Notes: generated from the sequence alone by a model not told the origin. Positions 16,088 through 25,726 are shown, numbered from the stretch's first letter. The stretch: 49,184 nucleotides of DNA from Acidobacteriota bacterium (GCA_003225465.1 QIAH01000346.1:14338-63521), one strand, 5' to 3'. A program made the numbers and translations.

Positions 16088-17191
16088 CTAAAGGGCAGCC
16101 ACTTCGCAGAAAACCTTGATCGATCCGTTCGGATTGGTGAGCTTGTTGAATAGCTCGGTGTAGTTCTCTAGTCCGCGAACTGGATCGGTAAGGAGCCGGC
16201 TCAGCCAACCCGGATATTCGGCTTCCGCCTGGGACATATCACGCACGCCCATCTCGAAATATTCACGATTGGCGTTCACTGTGCCGACCATGACTTTGTT
16301 TCCAAGCACAAATTCCAGGTTGATGCGATCGGCTGGAACCTGAACCATGCGATCTCCACCAGTTACGCTGGACAAAACAAGAACACCATTCTTCCCAAGC
16401 GCCTGCATGCTGTCGAAAACGACGCCGGAGTTGCCAGTGGCTTCGAAGATCACATCGAACGGCCCGAATTTCTTCCCACCCTCAATAATCGGTAGTTCCT
16501 GCGTGATCACATAGCGGGCGCCGATCGCTTCGATGAGTTCGGCGTTGAGATTCGGCTTGGAGTTGCGCGCGAACGTAGTGACTTCAATTCCCCGCAGACG
16601 GAGCGCAAGGGTGGCGAGCAGTCCGATGGTGCCAGCTCCCATTACGGCCGCCCGGCGTGGATGCCAAACCTTCAGCCTGCGCTGAATTTCGTAAGCCTGG
16701 TGAATACCTTTTTCAACTACCGTGAATGGTTCGAGCAGCACTCCAACGTGTTTCAGTCCTTGCGGTACCTTCACGATGAATTGGACATCATCGACGTAGT
16801 ATTCCGTCAGATAGCCGTGGCGCAGGTTAATGCCGCGCTCGAAATACGTGTCATCTGTGGTCATGTCGTTCGTGCCGATCAGGTCGTAGATACTGTTGCC
16901 GGGCCGGCGGACAGTAGCTACGACGTAGTCCCCGGGCTTAACCTCGGTGACATTCGGGCCCACAGCTTCCACCTGGCCGAAGCCTTCATGGCCGATAACG
17001 AGAAAGTCGTATCCCGGAGGTGCTGCGCCGTATTCGGCGGCGTTAATTTCCTTGTCGGTGCCATCCACACCGACCCGGAGGACTTTCACTAGGACGCCGC
17101 GTCCGTCCGAGACTTGGTCGAGAGAGGGTTTCGGCAAGTCCGCCACATGGACGCTGTTGGGTTTTCCCGGGAATACACTAATGGCTTTCAT
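16088..17191 (-). CDS. Glucose 1-dehydrogenase, medium-chain, haloarchaeal-like
   Basis: A 367-aa medium-chain dehydrogenase. The zinc/substrate domain contains [11 protein letters not shown] and [14 protein letters not shown]; the Rossmann domain has [37 protein letters not shown] and [14 protein letters not shown] match archaeal-type glucose dehydrogenases. At the usual cysteine of the catalytic zinc site the protein has Asp (GVDGTD), as in the Haloferax enzyme, with the following His-Glu (GHEG). The four-cysteine structural-zinc loop of Sulfolobus-type enzymes is replaced by [16 protein letters not shown]. It likely oxidises glucose or a related aldose to the lactone using NAD(P). Only 19 nt separate it from the upstream GH63 gene. 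Confidence 0.85.
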   Translation of the reverse strand: MKAISVFPGKPNSVHVADLPKPSLDQVSDGRGVLVKVLRVGVDGTDKEINAAEYGAAPPGYDFLVIGHEGFGQVEAVGPNVTEVKPGDYVVATVRRPGNSIYDLIGTNDMTTDDTYFERGINLRHGYLTEYYVDDVQFIVKVPQGLKHVGVLLEPFTVVEKGIHQAYEIQRRLKVWHPRRAAVMGAGTIGLLATLALRLRGIEVTTFARNSKPNLNAELIEAIGARYVITQELPIIEGGKKFGPFDVIFEATGNSGVVFDSMQALGKNGVLVLSSVTGGDRMVQVPADRINLEFVLGNKVMVGTVNANREYFEMGVRDMSQAEAEYPGWLSRLLTDPVRGLENYTELFNKLTNPNGSIKVFCEVAAL

Positions 17192-17210
17192 CTTGATCTC
17201 TCCTCATTAA

Positions 17211-19913
17211 TTAATCTGCGGCTACTTCAGCGGGCTCCAGTTCCGTGTTCTCTTTTTCACGAAGGCGTTCACGGGATTCTCCGCTCTGCTGCATTAACTT
17301 GGTGACCACCCCAGTCCATCCGGTCTGATGACTCGCGCCTACACCCGCTCCCGAGTCACCGTGGAAGTACTCATGAAAGAGAACGAGGTCCCGCCAGTGT
17401 GGGTCGGTCTGGAACTTTTCCACATTCCCGAACACTGGCCGGCGTCCGCTTTCATCCTGAAGGAATATATTCGTCATGCGCCGCGACAATTCTCCCGCCA
17501 CCTCCCACAGGGTCATCATCTTTCCTGATCCGGTTGGGAACTCAACCGTGAAGTCGTCGCCAAGGTAGTGGTGAAACTTCTGAAGCGACTCAACCAGCAA
17601 GTAGTTCACCGGGAACCAAATCGGGCCGCGCCAATTGGAGTTGCCCCCGAACAACCCAGTCGAAGACTCGCCGGGTTCATAGTCCACACGATGCTCCATC
17701 CCATTCACGTGGAGTTTGTACGGGTTGTCACGATGGAACTGTGACAGCGCCCGGACGCCGTAAGGCGACAGAAACTCACGTTCGTCCAACATGTATTTCA
17801 AAATGCTGCGCAGTTGGTCCCGCCCTGCGATTGAAAGTAGTCGGCGCTCACCCATCCCCTCGGTCCGCATGCATGCAAGATTCTTGGTGAGATCGGGACG
17901 GTTATCGATGAACCATTCCAAACGACGCTTGAAATCGGGCAACTTGTCGAGGACTTCCGGTTCGAGTGTTTCGACAGCGAACAACGGAATCAATCCCACC
18001 ATGGACCGGATCTTCATTGGAAAATGATTGCCGTCGGGAAGTTTCAGAACGTCATAGAAAAACCCGTCTTCCTCATTCCACAAGCCCATGCCGTCGTGGC
18101 CCCGGTGGCTCATCGCGTTGGCAATGTAGATGAAGTGCTCCCAGAACTTGCTGGCCACGTCCTCGTAGCAGGGTTCTTCCTTCGCTAATTCCAGCGCGAT
18201 CGCGAGCAGGTTCAGGGTATACATCGCCATCCAACTGGTCCCGTCCGACTGTTCGAGGTAACCGCCGGTTGGTAGCGGTGCGCTGCGGTCGAATACTCCG
18301 ATATTGTCGAGTCCGAGAAAGCCGCCCTGGAAAATGTTCATCCCTTCGGCGTCCTTGCGGTTCACCCACCAGGTGAAGTTCAACATCAGCTTGTGGAATA
18401 CGCGCTGCAGAAATGCCCGATCGCCTTTTCCCTTGCGCTTCTTGTCAATCTTGTAGACACGCCACGCAGCCCAGGCATGCACTGGAGGATTCACGTCACC
18501 GAACGCCCACTCGTACGCAGGAATCTGCCCGTTGGGATGCATGTACCACTCCCGCAACATGAGCGTCAGTTGTTCCTTCGCGAAGTCCGGGTCGACAAGC
18601 GCCAGCGGGATGCAGTGAAATGCAAGGTCCCACGCGGCATACCAAGGGTATTCCCACTTATCAGGCATCGAGATCACGTCTGCGTTATAAAGATGGGTCC
18701 ATTCGTGGTTGCGGCCCTGCTTGCGTTCCTCGGGCGGCGGAGGATTGCCCGGGTCGCCCTGCAGCCAGTCTTTGATTACGTAGTAGTAGAACTGTTTGGA
18801 CCAGAGCATGCCGGAAAAGCCCTGGCGCATGACGTTCTTTGCGTCGGCAGAAAGGTCCGTGGGAATTACCGTCGCATAGAACTCGTCCGCTTCGCGCTGG
18901 CGCAGAGCGACTGTCTTATCGAAACCGGCAAAAGCGTTCTTGCCCTGGAAATCGGAGTCGGCAAGGCGCAGGCGAACCACCACGGTTTCTCCGGCACCCA
19001 CCGTAAGCTTGTAGTGAGCCGCGGCTTTGGTGCCCTTATGCTCGGGATTCACCGCTTCCCTGGAGCCGTGCACGACGTAGTCGTTGATGCTGTCCTTGAC
19101 GTAGCGAGTACGGTTCTCGACTCCAAACAGCCGCTTAGCGTTGGTCTCATTTTCTGTGAACAGCAACTCTGGAGTGCCTTCACAATGGAGCCAGCGATTA
19201 CCCGGCTGATCATGATTCAGCTCGATCACGGGATTTGTGCTCGAACCTGATTCGTGAAGCTCAGGCCGTCGCTCACGTCCTCCCCACGACCATGTATTCC
19301 GGAACCACACTGTCGGCAGCAGGCGAAGCTTGGCCGGTTCCGGGCCGCGGTTCGCGACCGTGATCTTGATGAGTATGTCTTCCGTGTCGGCCTTGGCATA
19401 TTCCACAAACACATCGAAATAGCGATTGTCGTTGAACACATCGGTGTCCAACAGTTCGTACTCCGACTGATTCTTACCGCGACGCCGGTTCTCTTCCACA
19501 AGTTGGCCGTAAGGAAATTCCGCTTGTGGGTACTTGTAGAGGTACTTCATATACGAGTGTGTGGGAGTCGAGTCGAGGTAGAAGTAGTACTCCTTCACGT
19601 CCTCGCCATGGTTGCCCTCATTCCCCGTCAAACCGAAAATCCGTTCTTTCAGGATGGGATCGCGCTCGTTCCAGAGAGCCACAGCAAAGCAAATGTTCTG
19701 TTTCCTGTCGCTGATTCCCGCCAGTCCGTCTTCGTTCCAGCGATAAGCACGTGAGCGAGCGTGGTCATGGGACAGGTACTCCCAGGCGTTCCCGTAGGCG
19801 CTATAGTCTTCGCGCACCGTGCCCCACGCGCGTTCGCTGAGATAAGGCCCCCAACGTTTCCAATGCTTTCGGCGCGTGCCAGATTCCGATAGTCGAATCT
19901 CTTCGTGCGTCAT
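17211..19913 (-). CDS. GH63-family glycoside hydrolase
   Basis: Start at ATG 19913 ([20 protein letters not shown]), preceded by GGAG and overlapping the small upstream ORF by ATGA; this yields ~900 aa. The N-terminal beta domain contains [20 protein letters not shown]. The large helical barrel contains [34 protein letters not shown] and [20 protein letters not shown], ending with [20 protein letters not shown]. This matches bacterial GH63 (alpha-glucosidase, mannosylglycerate or glucosylglycerate hydrolase-like), an inverting family. No signal peptide is present, so it should act in the cytoplasm on an imported or stored glucoside. It would release glucose for the dehydrogenase encoded directly downstream. 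Confidence 0.85.
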   Translation of the reverse strand: MTHEEIRLSESGTRRKHWKRWGPYLSERAWGTVREDYSAYGNAWEYLSHDHARSRAYRWNEDGLAGISDRKQNICFAVALWNERDPILKERIFGLTGNEGNHGEDVKEYYFYLDSTPTHSYMKYLYKYPQAEFPYGQLVEENRRRGKNQSEYELLDTDVFNDNRYFDVFVEYAKADTEDILIKITVANRGPEPAKLRLLPTVWFRNTWSWGGRERRPELHESGSSTNPVIELNHDQPGNRWLHCEGTPELLFTENETNAKRLFGVENRTRYVKDSINDYVVHGSREAVNPEHKGTKAAAHYKLTVGAGETVVVRLRLADSDFQGKNAFAGFDKTVALRQREADEFYATVIPTDLSADAKNVMRQGFSGMLWSKQFYYYVIKDWLQGDPGNPPPPEERKQGRNHEWTHLYNADVISMPDKWEYPWYAAWDLAFHCIPLALVDPDFAKEQLTLMLREWYMHPNGQIPAYEWAFGDVNPPVHAWAAWRVYKIDKKRKGKGDRAFLQRVFHKLMLNFTWWVNRKDAEGMNIFQGGFLGLDNIGVFDRSAPLPTGGYLEQSDGTSWMAMYTLNLLAIALELAKEEPCYEDVASKFWEHFIYIANAMSHRGHDGMGLWNEEDGFFYDVLKLPDGNHFPMKIRSMVGLIPLFAVETLEPEVLDKLPDFKRRLEWFIDNRPDLTKNLACMRTEGMGERRLLSIAGRDQLRSILKYMLDEREFLSPYGVRALSQFHRDNPYKLHVNGMEHRVDYEPGESSTGLFGGNSNWRGPIWFPVNYLLVESLQKFHHYLGDDFTVEFPTGSGKMMTLWEVAGELSRRMTNIFLQDESGRRPVFGNVEKFQTDPHWRDLVLFHEYFHGDSGAGVGASHQTGWTGVVTKLMQQSGESRERLREKENTELEPAEVAAD

Positions 19914-20122
19914 CGGATATCTCCGTGTTCCATGCAAATCAGATTTACCAGGCAGGCAAACTCGTCCGGCATCTGCAGATCCCCGCAACGGGGACCGAGT
20001 CCGGTGTCGTTTACCGGATCGTCGATGCCTGAATCACTGCACAGTACCGTGCGCGGCGACGTGTCGCTATCCAGGTTCAAGTCCGTCCTGATTAACTCGG
20101 CTTGGATAACAGTTCCGCTCAC
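19910..20122 (-). CDS. Small coupled ORF of unknown function (70 aa)
   Basis: A GTG at 20122 follows GGAGGAG at ideal distance just after the stop codon of the VOC gene. The stop TGA overlaps the ATG of the GH63 gene (ATGA). These two signals make translation plausible although the sequence ([20 protein letters not shown]..., containing [20 protein letters not shown]) matches nothing I recognise. It has three to four cysteines and no signal or membrane span. It may be a genuine small protein or a coupling leader for the GH63 gene. Confidence 0.5.
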   Translation of the reverse strand: MSGTVIQAELIRTDLNLDSDTSPRTVLCSDSGIDDPVNDTGLGPRCGDLQMPDEFACLVNLICMEHGDIR

Positions 20123-20130
20123 AACTCCTC

Positions 20131-21174
20131 CTACTTCTCCTCGATTTCGACGACGTGGCCGTCGGGATCTCGCACCAGAAAGGCTTTGCTGAATCCCAGC
20201 TGTTCCGTCTGATTCGCAACCACGCCAGAAGAGACAAAGTTCACGCTGTTGGCGCGCAATTGTTGAGCTACGGATTCGGCGGCGCGGGTCAGCAGAACTG
20301 TCTGCCGATGCACGACGTCGCTGGCACGTTCATCTGATGGGAAAGGACGGCCATCGCGTGGGGCCAAATACTCCAGCAATTCAATTCCTGGTCCGCTTGT
20401 TCCGCGCAACGCGGTGATCCGCAAATGGGCTCCAAACACGTTGTTCAGGTGCTCCTGCTCGGTTCCGTAGTTTTCGCTTTCTCCAGCTACGTTCATTCCG
20501 AGGAGGTCGCGATAGAACTTGACGCTGCTGTCGGTGTCCCATACCACGATTGCAGTATGGTCGATGCCGAGAAAAAGCTTCTCCGTCGGTCGGCGCCACT
20601 TCTGCAAGCCCTTGTCTGGCGGAAACTGTAATACCTCCACCGGATGCTCATCTGGGTCCTTGAAGTAGAAAGCTGAGATCCCAGCCGCATTCTTGTTCCA
20701 GTCAGGAAGCCGTTGCGGTCCCGACGAGGCATGTTCCACCTTATTCTGGCGCAACCAGGTGTAGGCTTTGTCCATATCGCTGACGATGATCGCAATGTGT
20801 TGAAACCAGCGATCGTTGCTGCGTGAATCAATGGGGATCGGTCGACTTTTCGGTGCGAGATACTCGGTGAGCTCTATGAACTCGTCACCGAGCCTCATTC
20901 GTACTACGCGGATTCGCAACCCGAACACGCCTTCGAGATGTTCATAGTTCTCGCCGGCGACTTCGGTGTCCGAAACTTTCTCGAACGTGAGCACCTTGGA
21001 ATAGAAGTCCACGGCGCGGTCCATGTCGGAAACGGTGATTCCGATTGCATCGACGCCATCAACCAGTGCGGGGCGCTGTTGGGCCAACCCCTTGGGCACC
21101 GTGATAACCAACAACAGCGTCCAGAGAACCATCAGGGTCTGGCATTGACGACGAAATGAGACGAGTCGATTCAT
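20131..21174 (-). CDS. Exported protein with two vicinal-oxygen-chelate (glyoxalase-like) domains
   Basis: The 347-aa product starts with a signal peptide (LMVLWTLLLVITVPKGLAQ). It continues with glyoxalase-fold repeats: VDAIGITVSDMDRAVDFYSK (first half), WFQHIAIIVSDMDKAYTWLR (second half of unit 1), and LGIDHTAIVVWDTDSSVKFY to the C-terminal DPDGHVVEIEEK. The HT, E and H positions typical of VOC metal sites occur (DHTAIV, IELLEYL, DGHVVEIE). VOC enzymes are metal-dependent isomerases, lyases or dioxygenases; the substrate here is unknown. Its gene lies 6 nt after the GMC oxidoreductase stop, so it could process the oxidation product in the periplasm. The start lacks a strong Shine-Dalgarno sequence, implying translational coupling. 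Confidence 0.8.
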   Translation of the reverse strand: MNRLVSFRRQCQTLMVLWTLLLVITVPKGLAQQRPALVDGVDAIGITVSDMDRAVDFYSKVLTFEKVSDTEVAGENYEHLEGVFGLRIRVVRMRLGDEFIELTEYLAPKSRPIPIDSRSNDRWFQHIAIIVSDMDKAYTWLRQNKVEHASSGPQRLPDWNKNAAGISAFYFKDPDEHPVEVLQFPPDKGLQKWRRPTEKLFLGIDHTAIVVWDTDSSVKFYRDLLGMNVAGESENYGTEQEHLNNVFGAHLRITALRGTSGPGIELLEYLAPRDGRPFPSDERASDVVHRQTVLLTRAAESVAQQLRANSVNFVSSGVVANQTEQLGFSKAFLVRDPDGHVVEIEEK

Positions 21175-21180
21175 CGTCTG

Positions 21181-22824
21181 TCACCGAGCCAACGCAAGTT
21201 CCCGGTCCTGCACGCGGTTCTGTTCATATTCCGTTTCAGACACTCCCAGACGCTTCATCAGGTGATCACCTACCCGCAAAGCATTCGCGATGATGGTTAG
21301 CGCCGGATTTACGGCTGCGCTCGATGGAAAAAAGCTCCCATCGACCACATAGAGGTTGTCGAGATCGTGCGCCTTACAGTTGCTGTCCAGTGCAGACGTT
21401 TGGGGATCGTCACCGAAACGAATCGTGCCGTTCTGGTGGGCGACACCAGCGAGCGGAATTCGCTGTCCCACGTAAAAGTTTCTGCCAAAAAGCCCCTCGC
21501 CAAAAAGCCCCTGATGACAGTCGTGGCCGTGGATCGCGCAATTAGTCTGCTTCATGGCTTCCTTCAGCTTCGCCTGCAGCCGCGCATGCGCTTCGAGGTT
21601 GTTTGGCGTGTAGGTCAGAACGATCTTGCCGTCCCGGCCGATGCTGACCCGATTATTGGGATCGGGCAGATCTTCGGACGTAAGCCAGAAGTCCAGCGAG
21701 TGTTTTGCCATTAGTTCCAGAGTGAAATTCGGGGCAATAGCCGGAGCTCCAGCCTTGAGTGTGATTGCGTCCAGCTTCCCGACGAACGAAATGTGCCCCA
21801 TCGGATACTCGAAGTCCTTCGAGCCAAAGTAGAAATCATTGACTCCAAGCGTCTTCTGAAAAATCGTTGGATTGGGGCACTTTGAAATCGCCATCATCAC
21901 TGAATTCGTATGTCCCATGTAATGGCGCCCTACGATGTCGGAGCTGTTGGCCAGCCCGCGAGGATGTTTGTCATTCGCGGAGCGCAATAGCAGCGCGGCG
22001 GAGTTGATGGCACCACACGATACGACAACGATATCCGCGGAGTAAGTTTCCAGGCTCCCGTTGCGCTCTACAACTACGCTCCGCACCTCACGGCCCGTCG
22101 TATCTGTATCCAGTCGCTTCACAAGCGAATTGGTCAGAAGCGTTACGTTTGAATGTTTCACGGCCTCATCGACACATACAACTTGCGCATCGGATTTGGC
22201 GCCTACCAGACAGGCGAATCCATCGCACGTATTGCAGCGTATGCAGCGGCTTTTGTGGGGGTTCTTTTCGTCGAGCATAACCCCCACCGGGACGTGGAAC
22301 GGCTTCAGACCCGAACGGACGAAATCGTCGGACAATTGCTGAATGCGTGGCTCATGGCTAATGGCGGGCCAGGGGTATTGCGAATTGGACGGCGGTTCAG
22401 TCGGGTCTTCTCCGCGGTTGCCGTGGACTTGATAGAGATTCTCCGCTTGAGTGTAGTAGGGCTCGAGATCGTCATAGCTGATCGGCCACGCCGGCGAAAT
22501 TCCTCCGTGGTGACGCAGTTCACCAAAATCTTCTTTGCGCAATCGGAACAGTGCAGCCCCATAAAACTTTGTGTTGCCGCCCACATAGTAGTTGGTGTGC
22601 GGATGCAGTTCCTTGCCGTCCTTGTCGAGCCAGGATTCTTTGGCGTTGTAATGGGCATCCACGTTCACAACTTGCGGATCCCAATTCGCCTTTTCGCGAG
22701 GAACATAGTCTCCACGCTCAAGGATGAGGATCCGTTTGCCTGATGGAGCCAGGTGGTAAGCTAGCGTTCCGCCGCCGGCTCCCGTTCCGATGATGATTAC
22801 GTCGAACTGATTCTCTCGGCTCAT
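21181..22824 (-). CDS. GMC family oxidoreductase (FAD-dependent sugar or alcohol dehydrogenase)
   Basis: Start at ATG 22824 (MSRENQFDVIIIGTG) preceded by AGGAGACGGTC; the longer ORF-track start overlaps the DM13 gene. The 547-aa product has the FAD motif GTGAGGGTLAYHLAPSGK, the second GMC signature around NYYVGGNTKFYGAALFRL, and the C-terminal GMC domain with DNLYVVDGSFFPSSAAVNPA and ALTIIANALRVGDHL. A cysteine-rich segment RCIRCNTCDGFACLVGAKSD is seen in several bacterial GMC sugar dehydrogenases. The enzyme probably oxidises a sugar or polyol and passes electrons to a membrane or cytochrome acceptor. No signal peptide is present. The neighbouring DM13 protein could be a redox partner. Confidence 0.85.
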   Translation of the reverse strand: MSRENQFDVIIIGTGAGGGTLAYHLAPSGKRILILERGDYVPREKANWDPQVVNVDAHYNAKESWLDKDGKELHPHTNYYVGGNTKFYGAALFRLRKEDFGELRHHGGISPAWPISYDDLEPYYTQAENLYQVHGNRGEDPTEPPSNSQYPWPAISHEPRIQQLSDDFVRSGLKPFHVPVGVMLDEKNPHKSRCIRCNTCDGFACLVGAKSDAQVVCVDEAVKHSNVTLLTNSLVKRLDTDTTGREVRSVVVERNGSLETYSADIVVVSCGAINSAALLLRSANDKHPRGLANSSDIVGRHYMGHTNSVMMAISKCPNPTIFQKTLGVNDFYFGSKDFEYPMGHISFVGKLDAITLKAGAPAIAPNFTLELMAKHSLDFWLTSEDLPDPNNRVSIGRDGKIVLTYTPNNLEAHARLQAKLKEAMKQTNCAIHGHDCHQGLFGEGLFGRNFYVGQRIPLAGVAHQNGTIRFGDDPQTSALDSNCKAHDLDNLYVVDGSFFPSSAAVNPALTIIANALRVGDHLMKRLGVSETEYEQNRVQDRELALAR

Positions 22825-22850
22825 GACCGTCTCCTTTCGAAGTTCAGGCA

Positions 22851-23717
22851 TCACTGGTTCATCGCGCTCATTGCTGTTGGGGTGCTCAACGGAGCCGTCG
22901 CGAAGTTCACGCCGAAGCGCTTGCACCAGATGGTTACCGCACGATACCTGTTGAGGTCCAGATCTGAAGCGAGCTCGTAGTTCTGGTCGCCAAGGTTGCC
23001 CTTCAGAGTCCCAACTTCAACAAAGCCAGCCTGTTTCACTGTCTCGCTGTCGCTGGCATCTTTGGTCGCGACCAAGTAAACGTGGACGTCGGGCCCGTTT
23101 GAAGTTTCGAAGTCCGTGAATCGGAGAATGCGCTTTCCATCGCCCAGTTGGTAAATCGTGGCCTGCCCAACGCCTTTGTGCGCAACACCGTGAAAATTGC
23201 CGGAAGCGATGGCCTGCGCCATGCTCCCCGCAGCGCTGGTTGAGTTCAGAGGCGCAGTGGCGAAGTTCACGCTAAATCGCTGACACCAGATCGTGACGGC
23301 ACGGTATTTCGCGAGATCAACATCAGCAGGAAGTTCGTAATTCTGATCGCCGATATTGCCCTTCAGCGATCCGATCTCACGGAATCCTGCTTTCTTGACC
23401 ATCTCGCTATCGGTCGCATCGTTTGCCGCAACCAGATAAACGTGCACATCCGGACCGTTCGAGGTTTCAAAGTCGGTGAGCCGGAGGATGCGTTTCCCAT
23501 CTGACAGCTTGTAAATACTCGCAGTTCCTTTTCCGTCGTGTGCGACGCTATGGAACGGCCCGGACGCCAAAATTGTTTCTGCACCAGTAGTATTAGCGGA
23601 GGTGGGCATTGCTTCGTTGATCTTCGCATTGACGAACAGCCGTTCGGGCCTGAATGCAGCCCACAGCGCCACTGCCGCGATGAGGAGTAAGCCGTAGATC
23701 AAATTCTTGCGTTTCAT
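22851..23717 (-). CDS. Exported protein with two tandem DM13 domains
   Basis: An N-terminal membrane anchor or signal (MKRKNLIYGLLLIAAVALWA) is followed by two near-identical DM13 units. Each contains G(P/N)FHxVAHxGxGxA(S/T)IY, a KRILR(L/F)TDFETSNGPDVHVY segment, LKGN(I/L)GDQNYEL, and the conserved cysteine in YRAVTIWC(Q/K)RF. DM13 domains are predicted redox or electron-transfer modules built around that cysteine. The two copies are highly similar, so the duplication looks recent. The ATG overlaps the aquaporin stop by one base (TAATG), and the GMC oxidoreductase follows 26 nt later. It likely accepts electrons from that enzyme. Confidence 0.85.
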   Translation of the reverse strand: MKRKNLIYGLLLIAAVALWAAFRPERLFVNAKINEAMPTSANTTGAETILASGPFHSVAHDGKGTASIYKLSDGKRILRLTDFETSNGPDVHVYLVAANDATDSEMVKKAGFREIGSLKGNIGDQNYELPADVDLAKYRAVTIWCQRFSVNFATAPLNSTSAAGSMAQAIASGNFHGVAHKGVGQATIYQLGDGKRILRFTDFETSNGPDVHVYLVATKDASDSETVKQAGFVEVGTLKGNLGDQNYELASDLDLNRYRAVTIWCKRFGVNFATAPLSTPTAMSAMNQ

Positions 23718-24619
23718 TAGATAGTCTCCTTGAGAGTGATTGGTGTTAACAGAGCTTGGTAGTTACAGCGGAAGATGCATCGCTTGTTGTTGTGATGGTG
23801 CAGCTTCGCGCAAAAGACCGCGTGCTTACCGCGCAACCACAGGTAGACCTGTGCGGCTAGCATCATTCCGAGGGGAGGTGCGGTGAAATAAATCCAAAGT
23901 GAGTTCCAGAGTTGTCCCGGGGCGGCTGACGCGAAGGACCGCGCCGGGCTCATGCTCATACCTGATAGCGGTGACTCGATGGTGATGTAAGTTGCAACCA
24001 GTGCTCCGGCAACAACTCCCGTGAATCGTGCAATGCGCGCAGAGTTGGAAACATTCAGGACCATAGTCATCATCAGAAACGAGATGGCTAATTCCGCCAC
24101 GAATGCGACCGCCGTCCCACGACCACCAGGAACGGTGATCGCATAACGAACGTTTTCATCCGCAACCGCTTTTCCCCATATAACAGCACTCAAAAGCACG
24201 CCCAGAGTTCCGCCCAGGAATTGAGCGACGATGTAGAACCATGCGTCCCAGGGTTCAACCTTTCCCAGACGCAGGAACGTCAACGTCACAGAGGGGTTCA
24301 AGTGCGCACCCGATTGCTTGCCCCATGGCGAATAGATAAGCGCGATTGCAGTCAGACCCATGGCGAGGCCAGTAAATAACCGACGAAGGAAAACGCTGGG
24401 GACCATCTGGCGGAGAATCGAACCCGGATGCTGCAACAGAACGGTGAAGCTGCAGGCCGAAACCATGAACAGGCCCAGACACGCAGCTTCGATCAGATAT
24501 TCAGGCCAGTGACTGCTGGCGGCCGAGATCGCGCTCGCAAACCAGGTTCGGTCTGCGCCGTGCGTCTCGGCCCCGGTTGCCGGTTGCTGGTTAATTCCGC
24601 CTGTAGCTTCCGTTTGCAT
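23717..24619 (-). CDS. Aquaporin/glycerol-facilitator family channel (MIP)
   Basis: The ~300-aa protein has six hydrophobic spans. The first pore loop is GAHLNPSVTLTF (NPS instead of NPA). The second is GMSMSPARSFASA, where the usual Asn of NPA is replaced by Ser. The MIP N-terminal signature around YLIEAACLGLFMVSACSFTV is present. It probably passes water, a polyol or another small neutral solute, but the altered second motif makes selectivity hard to predict. The start is taken at ATG 24619; a GTG at 24625 is the ORF-track choice. It is the first gene of the long minus-strand sugar-oxidation operon, so the promoter should lie in 24620-24785. Confidence 0.8.
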   Translation of the reverse strand: MQTEATGGINQQPATGAETHGADRTWFASAISAASSHWPEYLIEAACLGLFMVSACSFTVLLQHPGSILRQMVPSVFLRRLFTGLAMGLTAIALIYSPWGKQSGAHLNPSVTLTFLRLGKVEPWDAWFYIVAQFLGGTLGVLLSAVIWGKAVADENVRYAITVPGGRGTAVAFVAELAISFLMMTMVLNVSNSARIARFTGVVAGALVATYITIESPLSGMSMSPARSFASAAPGQLWNSLWIYFTAPPLGMMLAAQVYLWLRGKHAVFCAKLHHHNNKRCIFRCNYQALLTPITLKETI

Positions 24620-24785
24620 TCGCACATCGGATTCACCGCTACAGCTTTGGTGACAAATGAGCGGGGAATTTATGAACGCAGAGAGCTAGAAAAGCCCGTG
24701 TCACCTTTTCCGGGAACCCGAATCTGATGGTGTTGAGGAACCACTTGATAAGGGAGCTTAGAAGTGTCCCGGACTGGGGGAGTTT

Positions 24786-25016
24786 GTGGAGATTAGTTGC
24801 CTAGAGGTGATCCGGGAGCTTTCAAACTACGTTGATAAAGATGTGAGGCCTAATTTGCGGGCGCAAATCGCGACACACTTGCCGACTTGCGCACACTGCA
24901 CGGCAATTTATGACGGGCTGCGAAACACGATCACCCTGGTCGCAGATGACAGGACTTTTGAATTACCAGTGGGATTCAGTCAACGGTTGCGAGTAAAGCT
25001 AACCCAATCATCCTGA
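24786..25016 (+). CDS. Small zinc-finger anti-sigma-like protein (ZAS / zf-HC2)
   Basis: A GTG at 24786 follows GGGGGAG. The 76-aa product begins MEISCLEVIRELSNYVDKDV and carries the ZAS motif HLPTCAHC (HxxxCxxC), which with an upstream Cys binds zinc in anti-sigma factors. It aligns without gaps to the N-terminal ~70 residues of the sigma54 activator at 26821-29013. It has no membrane span, so it would act in the cytosol. It is convergent with the ECF sigma gene that ends 21 nt away, which makes that sigma its plausible partner. It is divergent from the aquaporin operon and could share a promoter region with it. Confidence 0.75.
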   Translation: MEISCLEVIRELSNYVDKDVRPNLRAQIATHLPTCAHCTAIYDGLRNTITLVADDRTFELPVGFSQRLRVKLTQSS

Positions 25017-25036
25017 GTTGCACAGAGCTGATTCCC

Positions 25037-25726
25037 TCACGCCCCTTGGCCCTGAGATTGTCCCGCCCATGAGCCTCCCCAGCCTGGCGCCATCAGATCG
25101 CGCATCTGCAAACGTGCACGCGAAGTGCGCGTCTTAACGTTCTCTTCTGAAATCCCCAGCATCTTCGCAGTTTCCGCAATGTTCATCTGCTGCACATCTC
25201 GAAGCACAAGGACGGTGCGGTATTTCTCGGGCAATGATTTGAGCGCCTTATTCAACGCTTCTCGCAACTCGCGCTGCTCCAGCGCGTCGGATGGAATCTC
25301 GCGCCAATCTGCAAAGTCGGTGGGAATGTAATCACCATCGTCCGTTTGCTGGCCGCTATCGAGCAACTCGTACAGATGCCGGCGAGCTTTGCGCAGCTTC
25401 ATCTTGGCCTCATTAATCGCGATCTGGATTAACCAGGTACTGAATTTAGATTCCTGCCTGAAGCGTGCGAGATGCTTGTATGCCTTCAGTATGGCCTCTT
25501 GCGCTGCGTCTTCGGCGTCGGCATCGTTGCCGAGGATTGATGCGGCCGCGAGGAACACCCCGCGTTCGTAAGGCCGGATCAATTCATAGAAAAGCTCCGT
25601 CTCTCCGGCAATGACGCGCTGCATCAATTCGCACTCGCGTGCTGTTTTAGCATCGACTGACTGCCCGGGCGCCGGTGCAACAGTAGTTGTGCCGGTGAGA
25701 ACAACGATGGGGCTGGGGCTCGTCAT
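25037..25726 (-). CDS. ECF (RpoE-like) RNA polymerase sigma factor
   Basis: Start at ATG 25726 (MTSPSPIVVL), overlapping the STAS gene by ATGA. Sigma region 2 is seen in ELFYELIRPYERGVFLAAAS and DAEDAAQEAILKAYKHLARF with KFSTWLIQIAINEAK. Region 4 is in LKSLPEKYRTVLVLRDVQQM followed by ISEENVKTRTSRARLQMRDL. Total ~229 aa with a ~35-residue low-complexity N-terminal extension and a Gly/Gln-rich tail. Such factors direct polymerase to stress or envelope promoters and are held by anti-sigma proteins. The candidate inhibitor is the convergent ZAS protein. Transcription comes from upstream of the STAS gene. Confidence 0.9.
   Translation of the reverse strand: MTSPSPIVVLTGTTTVAPAPGQSVDAKTARECELMQRVIAGETELFYELIRPYERGVFLAAASILGNDADAEDAAQEAILKAYKHLARFRQESKFSTWLIQIAINEAKMKLRKARRHLYELLDSGQQTDDGDYIPTDFADWREIPSDALEQRELREALNKALKSLPEKYRTVLVLRDVQQMNIAETAKMLGISEENVKTRTSRARLQMRDLMAPGWGGSWAGQSQGQGA

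Noticed and set aside
18393-19250. 285-aa plus-strand ORF
   Set aside because: Antisense shadow of the GH63 gene, whose frame contains clear family motifs.
24408-24431. Reverse strand reads like a tRNA T arm plus CCGCCA
   Set aside because: It lies inside the conserved coding sequence of the MIP channel (LQHPGSILRQM) and has no other tRNA parts; a chance match.
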